This document shows positions 1-5,050 of a stretch of 7,910 bases of DNA, piece after piece. This DNA is from Candidatus Heimdallarchaeota archaeon (GTDB taxonomy: Archaea > Asgardarchaeota > Heimdallarchaeia > Heimdallarchaeales > Heimdallarchaeaceae), in assembly GCA_016839875.1 (NCBI GenBank), contig JAEOTK010000214.1, forward strand, positions 1 to 7,910, given 5' to 3'. Numbering within the stretch: position 1 is the stretch's first letter; every line of letters begins with the position of its first letter. A program made the position numbers and the translations under genes. The notes under the pieces are model-generated. The model was not told the origin of the DNA and ran no database searches. It worked only from the letters and a program-made list of their open reading frames with translations.

Positions 1-15
1 AAAATGTGAAAAATA

Positions 16-324
16 ATGGCATTTAGATATAATCGAAGGAATTATGGTCCAGGGAGAGGAAGAGGATTTGGACAAAGATATGCAAGAGGACCAAGAAGAT
101 TTAGTCCAAATTGTGACTGGTATCCAGATCGACCAAGAGGTTGGTGGACATTACCAGAGTATCAACAACAGATAGACAATCCAGACTTTGTACCTCCATA
201 TGGAAGACCAGAAAACCTTGAAGAAATCAATTACGAAATTTCCTTATTGGAAAAGGAAATTGAAAGATTAAATAAAGCAATTATTAATCTCCAATCGATA
301 AAAGAATCGTTAGATGAATCTTAA
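16..324 (+). CDS. Small Arg/Gly-rich protein with C-terminal coiled coil (DUF5320-like layout)
   Basis: This 102-residue protein has no enzyme motif. Residues 1-30 are basic and Gly/Arg-rich (GPGRGRGFGQ at 11-20), residues 31-62 are rich in Trp, Tyr and Pro, and residues 66-100 form a convincing coiled coil: Leu/Ile at 68, 71, 75, 78, 82, 85, 89, 92 and 99 follow a 3-4 heptad spacing. The order Gly/Arg-rich head then coiled-coil tail resembles DUF5320 proteins, which often sit beside NifX-like and ferredoxin-MinD genes in anaerobes, but the usual MPxGDGTGP-type start is missing, so the assignment is by layout and context. The coiled coil suggests oligomerisation or docking to a partner. A GTGA at 6-9 may serve as ribosome site. 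It lies just upstream of the DUF134-type gene and may belong to an operon that begins left of the window. Confidence 0.7.
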   Translation: MAFRYNRRNYGPGRGRGFGQRYARGPRRFSPNCDWYPDRPRGWWTLPEYQQQIDNPDFVPPYGRPENLEEINYEISLLEKEIERLNKAIINLQSIKESLDES

Positions 325-334
325 TCTACACAAT

Positions 335-354
335 TCTTTTAATTTCCTTTTTTT
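335..354 (+). terminator. Oligo-T tract after the coiled-coil gene
   Basis: A T/C-rich stretch starts about 10 nt after the stop codon at 322-324 and ends in an eight-T run just before 355. No hairpin precedes it. Archaeal RNA polymerase commonly stops at such U-rich runs, so partial termination here is plausible. The end of the same tract (TTTTTTTA) could also act as a weak TATA-like box for the next gene. Confidence 0.4.
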
Positions 355-381
355 ATGAAACAAGTAAGTAAGGATGAGATC

Positions 382-747
382 ATGACAAACTCGGACAATC
401 CCCTAGAGGAAGAAAGTAACTTTTCTAGACGAAGGAAACACGGACCAGGAAGAGGACAGGGAAGAGGAAGAGGGCATGGACGTGGAAGAGGGAGAGGAAG
501 ACCGCCTGTTTCATACCCAATAGAAGTTTCGCGAGAGATTTCAAGAGCTCAAGGAGAAATATTACTAACTAGTTTTGAGTTGCAGTTATTACAACTATCT
601 GATATTGAAGAACTTACGCAGCAGCAAATTGCAGAGAAACTCAATATTTCCCAAACTTCAGTTTGGAGATATTTAAAGACAATTAGAGTTAAGATTGCTG
701 AAGCAATAAGTCAGCACAGTCAGATAGTTATCAGGATTAGTGATTAG
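382..747 (+). CDS. DUF134 (UPF0251)-type DNA-binding regulator with Arg/Gly-rich, AT-hook-like N-terminus
   Basis: From the ATG at 382 the protein has 121 residues. Residues 21-42 are almost entirely Gly and Arg and end in RGRGRPP, which contains the Arg-Gly-Arg-Pro core of an AT-hook. Residues 60-112 follow the DUF134 pattern: LTSFELQLLQLSD, then the helix-turn-helix QQQIAEKLNISQTSVWRYLK, then a helix ending near AEAI. The fold is related to sigma-70 region 4. It probably binds DNA and regulates the neighbouring metal-cluster genes. An in-frame ATG at 355 would add nine residues, but it sits directly on an oligo-T tract with no ribosome site, whereas 382 is preceded by AGGATGAG at 371-378; I prefer 382 with moderate confidence. 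The long Arg/Gly segment is not part of a normal DUF134 protein and echoes the gene upstream. Confidence 0.75.
   Translation: MTNSDNPLEEESNFSRRRKHGPGRGQGRGRGHGRGRGRGRPPVSYPIEVSREISRAQGEILLTSFELQLLQLSDIEELTQQQIAEKLNISQTSVWRYLKTIRVKIAEAISQHSQIVIRISD
449..503 (+). repeat. Purine-rich GGAAGAGG-type coding repeat
   Basis: Degenerate copies of GGAAGAGGA and GGACGTGGA run through this stretch and encode the Arg-Gly repeat of the DUF134-type protein. A shorter similar run lies at 52-68 in the upstream gene. Such low-complexity DNA can change length by slippage, so the number of Arg-Gly units may vary among relatives. Confidence 0.6.
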
Positions 748-760
748 AAAAAGCAATTAT

Positions 761-774
761 TTTATAGTATAAAA
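761..774 (+). promoter_or_regulatory. TATA-like element upstream of the DUF134/NifX/ATPase operon
   Basis: TTTATAGTATAAAA is the best TATA match in the 86-nt gap before the operon. A start site about 25 nt downstream would fall near 790-795, at the end of the palindrome at 778-793, giving a leader of about 40 nt before the ATG at 834. A second candidate, TTTATTTAA at 804-812, would place the start near 832-834 and give a leaderless transcript; the sequence alone does not choose between them. Confidence 0.45.
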
Positions 775-777
775 TCA

Positions 778-793
778 ATGAATAATTATTCAT
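778..793. promoter_or_regulatory. Perfect 16-bp palindrome, candidate operator
   Basis: ATGAATAATTATTCAT is its own reverse complement over all 16 bases. It lies between the DUF134-type genes, directly after the TATA-like box at 761-774 and upstream of the second TATA candidate. A dimeric regulator bound here could block RNA polymerase or TBP/TFB. Either adjacent DUF134-type protein is a possible ligand, but that link is inference. AT-rich palindromes also arise by chance in such DNA. Confidence 0.45.
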
Positions 794-833
794 ACCTAAA
801 CATTTATTTAAGTAAAGGTTTTATGTCTTCTTG

Positions 834-1139
834 ATGGTTCAAAAACGAAAATTGGAAAGGATTTGTATTGAGTATACAGGAAGAATCTTTAAACCCATAA
901 GATTACCTATGAAGAGTTTAGAAATAACTATTCTAACTAAAGAAGAAATAACAGCAATCTACTATGCAGATCTCAAAGGTCTTAAACAAAATGATGCTGC
1001 TGAAAAAATGGGAATATCTCAAGCTTCTTTCAGCCGTGATTTAAACATAGCTCATCAGAAAATTGCAAATGCTCTTTTTCATGAACATGCAATCCAATTT
1101 GAACCTGACTCTCTAGAAAAAAATGAAGAAAATGAATAA
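834..1139 (+). CDS. UPF0251/DUF134 family helix-turn-helix regulator
   Basis: This 101-residue protein matches DUF134 from end to end: the basic RKLERIC start, the IFKPIRLPMKSLE segment at 18-30, LTKEEITAIYYADLKGLKQ at 34-52, the helix-turn-helix AAEKMGISQASFSRDL at 55-70, and the helix AHQKIANAL at 73-81. An acidic tail (residues 91-101) follows. The family is a predicted set of DNA-binding regulators that often neighbour NifX-like genes. The many Cys residues that some members carry at the C-terminus are absent; only C11 is present. The ATG at 834 is chosen over the TTG at 831. It is the first gene of the unit running to 3575 and ends 11 nt before the first NifX-like gene, so it probably regulates that unit, perhaps including itself. 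Confidence 0.85.
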   Translation: MVQKRKLERICIEYTGRIFKPIRLPMKSLEITILTKEEITAIYYADLKGLKQNDAAEKMGISQASFSRDLNIAHQKIANALFHEHAIQFEPDSLEKNEENE

Positions 1140-1150
1140 ATAGTGATTTA

Positions 1151-1480
1151 ATGAAAATAGCAGTACCAGTTTCAGAAAAAAATGAAGCAGCTATTATGGC
1201 TAAGCGTTTTGGTCGAGCGACGTATTATCTGATTTATGATGACCAAAGCGATGATGTTGAGATTGTAGAAAATCCTGCAGTAAGTGCTCGAGGAGGAGCA
1301 GGTATTCAAGCTGTAGAGTTTCTCATATCTAAGGAAGTAAATGCAGTTATTATACCAGAACTAGGTCCAAATGCAGATAGGGTTCTTCGTTCAGCAAATA
1401 TTGAGATTTTCCAAGGATTAGATCTTTCGTCTAAGGAATTAATTGTCAAATTGAAGAACAATGAACTAAGTAAAATTTGA
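1151..1480 (+). CDS. NifX/NifB-C-type (Nitro_FeMo-Co) protein, Cys-free paralog
   Basis: This 109-residue protein has the dinitrogenase iron-molybdenum cofactor biosynthesis fold: MKIAVPV first strand, KRFGRATYYLIYD at 18-30 (the family's HFGRAxYF segment), NPAVSARGGAGIQAVEFL at 41-58, and PELGPNADRVLRSANIEIFQG at 69-89. Family members bind metal-sulfur clusters: NifX and NafY bind FeMo-co precursors and the Desulfovibrio orange protein binds a Mo-Cu-S cluster. Nothing here indicates nitrogenase itself. The protein contains no Cys and no His, unlike its neighbour, and it lacks the usual His before FGR, so direct ligation of a cluster is doubtful. A GTGAT at 1143-1147 precedes the ATG. It may be a structural partner of the next gene's product, but that is inference. 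Confidence 0.85.
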   Translation: MKIAVPVSEKNEAAIMAKRFGRATYYLIYDDQSDDVEIVENPAVSARGGAGIQAVEFLISKEVNAVIIPELGPNADRVLRSANIEIFQGLDLSSKELIVKLKNNELSKI

Positions 1481-1489
1481 GATGATAAA

Positions 1490-1837
1490 ATGAAGTACGC
1501 AATACCAACTATAGGAAACAAAGGTTTAGAGGATGAGTTAAATGGACATTTTGGAAGAGCTCCATTTTTCGCAATCTGGGATGAGGAAACAGAAGTTATT
1601 GAAGTTATCGCTAATGAAAGTAATCACTTTGGAGGAGTAGGTATGCCAGCAGAATTCTTAGCAAAACACTGTGATGGAATAATCTGTGGAGGAATAGGAA
1701 TGAAAGCTATTTCTCTGTGTGAACAAATTGGGTTAAGAGTTTTAGTGGGAGCTGATGGTTCAGTTAAAAAAGTAATATCTGATTTCAAAGAAGGAAAATT
1801 GCGAGAAGCTACACCAGGTGACGGATGCAAACACTAG
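1490..1837 (+). CDS. NifX/NifB-C-type (Nitro_FeMo-Co) protein, Cys-containing paralog
   Basis: This 115-residue protein is the more canonical of the pair. It has GHFGRAPFFAIWD at 19-31, the glycine segment FGGVGMPAEFL at 47-57, and DGIICGGIGMKAISL at 62-76, followed by GLRVLVGADGSVKKVISDF at 81-99. It carries Cys at 61, 66, 77 and 113 and His at 20, 46, 60 and 115; the C-terminal GDGCKH resembles the Cys-bearing tails seen in many relatives. It is a likely carrier or scaffold for a metal-sulfur cluster, as in the orange protein and NifX families, but the metal cannot be told from sequence. It starts 9 nt after the first paralog and is followed by the ATPases, which suggests that they load or unload its cluster. 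Confidence 0.88.
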   Translation: MKYAIPTIGNKGLEDELNGHFGRAPFFAIWDEETEVIEVIANESNHFGGVGMPAEFLAKHCDGIICGGIGMKAISLCEQIGLRVLVGADGSVKKVISDFKEGKLREATPGDGCKH

Positions 1838-1851
1838 TAGTGATGTTATCT

Positions 1852-2691
1852 ATGAAGATTGCAGTCGTATCAGGAAAAGGTGGAACAGGAAAGACAACTG
1901 TTGCCACTAGTTTAGCTTTAACTATTGAAAATTCTCAACTTATTGATGCAGATGTTGAAGAACCAAATTGTTTTCTGTTTCTCCATACAAAGGCTGAAAT
2001 TGTTGGGAACGCAGAAATACCTGTACCAAGGATAGATGAAGATATATGCACGCTCTGTGGAAAATGTAGTGATAGTTGTGAATACAATGCTTTGGCAAAT
2101 TTACCAGGAAAAATCTTACTCTTCGAAAAGATATGCCATGGTTGTGGAGTTTGTTCAGCCGTTTGTCCGATTGATGCAATTACAGAAGAACCCAGAGCAA
2201 TAGGTAACATTTACTCAAATAATGGTGAGGATTTGTTATTTAATTATGGGGAGTTAATTGTTGGAGAAGAATTATCCACACCGGTAATTACGAAATTGAA
2301 AGAATACACAAATGAGGAAAAGAGCATTGTTGTAATAGATTCCCCTCCCGGTTCCGCATGTGCTATGGTTGAAGCTGTTATAGACTCAGATTTTGTTATT
2401 GTTGTTGGTGAACCCACACCTTTCGGACTTTCCGACATGAAAATTGTAGTTGAAACTCTTAAACAGCTAGATAAGAAATTTGGCATTATAATCAATAAAG
2501 ATGGAATAGGAAACGAAGAAATGGAGGATTATTGTGTAAAAGAAAATCTATCTATCCTAATGAAAATTCCTTTTGACTTGAAGATAGCAAAACAATATTC
2601 TAAAGGGATAACACTAGTTGAGTCATTTCCAGAATGGAAGAAAGATTTTACGATGTTGGAAGAAAAAGTAAGGGGGCTGGTGACAGGATGA
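1852..2691 (+). CDS. MinD/Mrp-type P-loop ATPase with two inserted [4Fe-4S] ferredoxin motifs (first copy)
   Basis: This is a 279-residue SIMIBI-class ATPase. The deviant Walker A GKGGTGKTT lies at 8-16, with both the signature Lys and the P-loop Lys present, IDADVEEPN at 31-39, and the switch region VIDSPPGSA at 161-169. A ferredoxin-like insert holds C66, C69, C72, C76 and C95, C98, C101, C105, enough for two [4Fe-4S] clusters, the second with the usual CP. Such proteins are thought to couple ATP hydrolysis to cluster transfer or electron delivery. The start at 1852 is preferred over an in-frame ATG at 1825 because the extension would overlap the previous gene, the family begins at MKIAVVSGKGG, and GTGAT lies at 1840-1844, seven nt before the ATG. 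The stop overlaps the next start in ATGA. Confidence 0.92.
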   Translation: MKIAVVSGKGGTGKTTVATSLALTIENSQLIDADVEEPNCFLFLHTKAEIVGNAEIPVPRIDEDICTLCGKCSDSCEYNALANLPGKILLFEKICHGCGVCSAVCPIDAITEEPRAIGNIYSNNGEDLLFNYGELIVGEELSTPVITKLKEYTNEEKSIVVIDSPPGSACAMVEAVIDSDFVIVVGEPTPFGLSDMKIVVETLKQLDKKFGIIINKDGIGNEEMEDYCVKENLSILMKIPFDLKIAKQYSKGITLVESFPEWKKDFTMLEEKVRGLVTG

Positions 2692-3575
2692 CTTCTAAAG
2701 AAACAAAACAACTAACAGTTATTTCTGGTAAAGGTGGAACAGGTAAATCGTCTATTATCGCATCCATTGCATATTTGCTGAAAGATAGAGCGCTGTTAGC
2801 AGATGCTGATGTTGATGCAGCAGATCTATACATACTATTTCCACCTACAGAATCTGAAGCTTATGAATATAAAGGATTGAAAAAAGCAGTAATTGATTTT
2901 GATATATGTACTAAATGCAACATATGTCAAGAATCTTGTAGATTTGGTGCAATTGATTCTGATCTTTATATTCATTCCTTCAAATGTGAAGGATGTGCAT
3001 TATGTTACCACGTATGTCCAGTATCTGCCATCAGTATGGAAGATAGAGTATCAGGTTTTTACTATAATTCAGATACAAGATTAGGTAAAATGGTTCATGC
3101 TAGACTTCACCCAGGAGAAGAAAGTTCAGGGCTTTTAGTTGCAGAAGTTCGTAAAAAGGGAAAAGAAGAAGCAGAAAAATCAGGGAAAGATCTTGTACTA
3201 ATTGATGGTTCTCCAGGGCTAGGTTGCCCTGTAATCAGTTCTATAACAGGGTCGAACTTAGCATTGGTTGTAACAGAACCAACATTATCTGGCAAACACG
3301 ATCTTGAAAGAATCTTAAAACTTCTAGAACAGTTTCATATCCCTAGTTATGTGATTGTAAACAAATATGACATAAACGAAGAAATAACAGAGGAAATTGA
3401 GGAGATGTGTAAAGATAATACTCCTGTTATTTCCCGAATACCATTTAATCCAATTTTTACCAAAGCAATGATTGAGAAAAAATCAGTTGTAGAAATGGAA
3501 ACAACTGATGAGACAACAAAAGACATCCAGAAGATGTTACATGAAATAGCCAAATTTGTAGATGAGAAGATATAA
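2688..3575 (+). CDS. MinD/Mrp-type P-loop ATPase with two inserted [4Fe-4S] ferredoxin motifs (second copy)
   Basis: This 295-residue protein is the paralogous partner of the preceding ATPase. Deviant Walker A GKGGTGKSS lies at 14-22, LLADADVDAADLY at 36-48, and LIDGSPGLGCPV at 171-182. The ferredoxin insert has C74, C77, C80, C84 and C100, C103, C106, C110, the last followed by Pro. After it comes VHARLHPGEESSGLLVAEVR at 136-155, a segment typical of one member of these tandem pairs and only loosely matched in the first copy, so the two are not interchangeable. A heterodimer is likely, since MinD-like ATPases work as dimers. The start at 2688 gives an ATGA overlap and has GGTGA at 2679-2683; an upstream in-frame ATG at 2634 would overlap the first ATPase by 58 nt and has no support. 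Confidence 0.92.
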   Translation: MTSKETKQLTVISGKGGTGKSSIIASIAYLLKDRALLADADVDAADLYILFPPTESEAYEYKGLKKAVIDFDICTKCNICQESCRFGAIDSDLYIHSFKCEGCALCYHVCPVSAISMEDRVSGFYYNSDTRLGKMVHARLHPGEESSGLLVAEVRKKGKEEAEKSGKDLVLIDGSPGLGCPVISSITGSNLALVVTEPTLSGKHDLERILKLLEQFHIPSYVIVNKYDINEEITEEIEEMCKDNTPVISRIPFNPIFTKAMIEKKSVVEMETTDETTKDIQKMLHEIAKFVDEKI

Positions 3576-3590
3576 TCTTCTCTCTTTTTT
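3564..3590 (+). terminator. Hairpin plus T-run ending the NifX/ATPase operon
   Basis: A perfect 8-bp stem GAGAAGAT/ATCTTCTC (3564-3571 and 3575-3582) with a 3-nt loop is followed by TCTTTTTT. It spans the stop codon at 3573-3575, so the left arm encodes the last residues. It separates two convergent genes. The shape is that of an intrinsic terminator; in archaea the T-run alone may suffice. Confidence 0.6.
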
Positions 3591-3610
3591 CTGCTATTGT
3601 TTATGTAATT

Positions 3611-4135
3611 TCATTTATTCCTAAATGCATCAAGAAGTACTTCTTTGCAATTATCACATGTGAAGGAAATAAGTTGATCACATCCTTCAACAGTGAAGTG
3701 TTGAATACTTCTGCAATTAGGGCAATATACTGAACTGAATTCAGATACATCTAAGTATTTTATTAAATCTAAGAAGTGGTCATTTCCTCTCTTTGTAGTA
3801 TACTTATTCTTCTCTAATTCATCAAATAGAAGCAGGTTATTGTTAATTTCATGCAGATACCCGTCATCACTAAAAATACCTTTCTCGATGATATTTTGCA
3901 ATACTGGATGAAAATCTCTATTCTGTTCATTCATTTGTTCATCAGGAAATCTTACAAGGCAATCACAATGATCACCATGCTTACATAACAATTCATAGTT
4001 ATTGCTATTTTCTCCATTTTCCGAAATCTCTTCTTGGATAAAATAAATCATGTTCTCTAATGCATTAGTAAGAGACTTAGAAGTCCTATTTATTTCTCCA
4101 TTTCTGGTAATTTGGAATTCAATCATTTTGCTCAT
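3611..4135 (-). CDS. Unrecognised 174-residue protein with two Cys clusters, C-terminal zinc-ribbon-like
   Basis: I do not recognise this family. There is no signal peptide or membrane segment. Residues 1-46 are a mixed region with a probable helix (NALENMIYFIQEEI at 24-37). Residues 51-59 form a compact Cys/His cluster, CKHGDHCDC, which could bind a metal. The centre is rich in Asn, Glu and Leu. Residues 138-163 have CPNC at 138-141 and CDNC at 160-163, an arrangement like a zinc ribbon, with an additional C152. The start could be M1 or M4; M1 is given. It is last in the leftward set of genes and has its own 164-nt upstream gap with a candidate TATA, so it may be transcribed separately from the DUF47 gene. 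A regulatory or nucleic-acid-binding role is possible because of the ribbon, but there is no direct evidence. Confidence 0.7.
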   Translation of the reverse strand: MSKMIEFQITRNGEINRTSKSLTNALENMIYFIQEEISENGENSNNYELLCKHGDHCDCLVRFPDEQMNEQNRDFHPVLQNIIEKGIFSDDGYLHEINNNLLLFDELEKNKYTTKRGNDHFLDLIKYLDVSEFSSVYCPNCRSIQHFTVEGCDQLISFTCDNCKEVLLDAFRNK

Positions 4136-4299
4136 GAATTTGTGCGAAGCTTTGGTTAAAAACTTATTTTTTTAGCGTTGTCTATACAAATTATGAACAG
4201 GTGATAATTATAAAACAGTCACTATATTTATTGCTAAATTTGTATCTTTATAGATGCAAACCGATAAGTATAAATTCACTCTTATACAAAAGCCAATAA
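4136..4299 (-). promoter_or_regulatory. 164-nt AT-rich intergenic region with candidate promoter for the Cys-cluster protein gene
   Basis: This is the longest gene-free stretch. Read on the minus strand, the run AAAAAAATAAGTT (4162-4174) is a TATA-like candidate about 30-38 nt before the ATG at 4135, which would give a very short leader. No clear Shine-Dalgarno is present, consistent with a leaderless or near-leaderless transcript. It also holds the inverted repeat listed at 4239-4260. No open reading frame or tRNA-like structure was seen. Confidence 0.35.
4239..4260. repeat. Imperfect inverted repeat, 9-bp arms with 4-nt loop
   Basis: TTTGTATCT (4239-4247) and AGATGCAAA (4252-4260) are complementary except for one G/T pair, with loop TTAT. 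It lies 40 nt past the stop of the DUF47 gene and about 100 nt upstream of the next gene on the minus strand. It could be a transcript end for the former or an operator for the latter. The stem is fully paired, through a G-U wobble, only in plus-strand RNA; minus-strand RNA would have an A-C mismatch, which favours a DNA-level site if it is real. Confidence 0.35.
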
Positions 4300-4968
4300 T
4301 TAAAGAAGAACTATGCTCCTTAACATCTCTGCGCAGTCTTCAATCAAATCTGAACATGCTTCCAAATCTTTTATTGCGTGATCTAATATAATCAATGCTC
4401 CAGCAGGTACTCCTTCAGTTGTATAAGCAATTTCATACTTTAGCTCTTTATACTTCTGATCTATTTTCGATTCAATACCGTCAACTTCAGAAATATATTT
4501 CTTCAAATCCTCATGTTCAACTTTAAACAGCGCATCAAATACATGTATGAATGCATCCATCTCTTTTCCAAGAAGATCAATTATTGATGCAATTACTTCC
4601 TTTATACCTTCAGGAAATTCATGTTTTATCAGAAGAAAAAGATTATTTACTCCTCGTTTTGCACTTCCTGCAGCTTTATCAGCTGTTCGTATGAAACGCA
4701 ATAAGTCTGCTCGAACATAATCAGGAGTTTTACCTTCTGCAAGCATATCAATAATTTCAGCTTCAATATTATCAGCTGTTTTTTCCTCTTGATAGATTAT
4801 ATCAGCCATATTTTCTGCTGCCTTTTCATCCTTATCAAGCCAAAAAGCATAGAAATCCTTGGATTTAACTATACAGCTGTTAACATAAACTAAGTGTTCT
4901 CTTATTTTCTTGAGAATACGAGATTCTCTCCTTCTGCTTAACCATTGTCTAAGCTCTTTTGAACTCAT
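4300..4968 (-). CDS. DUF47 family PhoU-like protein
   Basis: This 222-residue, almost wholly helical protein fits DUF47 (PhoU_div), which has the PhoU-type antiparallel helical bundle with acidic metal-binding motifs. Visible are EEKTADNIEAEI at 61-72 (the E-x-x-x-D type motif), a second acidic site around D97 in RFIRTADKAA, and VDGIESKID at 162-170 with a closing helix DLEACSDLIEDCAEML at 201-216. The basic start (SRRRESRILKKIREHL) is usual. Members generally pair with Pit-type phosphate transporters and are thought to regulate them; here no Pit gene is visible and the gene follows an ABC importer operon by 82 nt. AGAGGGG at 4975-4981 (minus strand) is a good ribosome site for the ATG at 4968. 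Function is inferred from family only. Confidence 0.85.
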   Translation of the reverse strand: MSSKELRQWLSRRRESRILKKIREHLVYVNSCIVKSKDFYAFWLDKDEKAAENMADIIYQEEKTADNIEAEIIDMLAEGKTPDYVRADLLRFIRTADKAAGSAKRGVNNLFLLIKHEFPEGIKEVIASIIDLLGKEMDAFIHVFDALFKVEHEDLKKYISEVDGIESKIDQKYKELKYEIAYTTEGVPAGALIILDHAIKDLEACSDLIEDCAEMLRSIVLL

Positions 4969-4986
4969 GTTACTTCCCCTCTGATA

Positions 4987-5004
4987 AAGGAATGTGCATT
5001 CCTT
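4987..5004. promoter_or_regulatory. 18-bp inverted repeat, candidate operator of the DUF47 gene
   Basis: Arms AAGGAATG (4987-4994) and CATTCCTT (4997-5004) are perfect complements around a 2-bp centre. The site lies 19-36 nt before the DUF47 start codon and upstream of its ribosome site. On the minus strand a TATA-like TTTTAATA (5021-5028) predicts a transcription start at about 4995-5000, inside the repeat. That position would suit a repressor. It could also be an RNA hairpin in the leader, but the 2-nt loop makes this less likely. Confidence 0.5.
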
Positions 5005-5020
5005 ACTTTGTCATTTATTC

Positions 5021-5028
5021 TATTAAAA
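5021..5028 (-). promoter_or_regulatory. TATA-like box for the DUF47 gene
   Basis: Minus-strand TTTTAATA lies about 55 nt upstream of the DUF47 ATG, just after the ABC ATPase stop codon at 5051. It suggests that the DUF47 gene has its own promoter in addition to any read-through from the ABC operon. An alternative, GAATAAATG at 5011-5019, would move the predicted start by about 9 nt but keep it in or next to the inverted repeat. Confidence 0.35.
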
Positions 5029-5050
5029 CTATCTGACTTATTTATTAATC

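Noticed and set aside
823..834. Minimal ATG-TCT-TCT-TGA frame whose stop overlaps the DUF134 ATG, possible attenuating leader peptide.
   Set aside because: Too short to support; no ribosome site, and one promoter candidate would start the transcript after it.
1151..1837. Reading the NifX-type genes as evidence for nitrogen fixation.
   Set aside because: The family is widespread in anaerobes without nitrogenase, and no nif structural or cofactor gene is in the window.
2041..2166. Missing Pro after the fourth Cys of the first ferredoxin motif in the ATPases as a defect.
   Set aside because: Both ATPases show it, the second motif keeps CP, and I believe non-Pro residues here are common in this family.
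1935..2210. Open frames on the minus strand opposite the first ferredoxin-MinD ATPase.
   Set aside because: They mirror the well-supported ATPase gene and show no domain or ribosome site of their own.
2634..2687. Upstream in-frame start for the second ATPase, adding 18 residues.
   Set aside because: Overlaps the first ATPase by 58 nt; the ATG at 2688 has GGTGA before it and the usual ATGA coupling.
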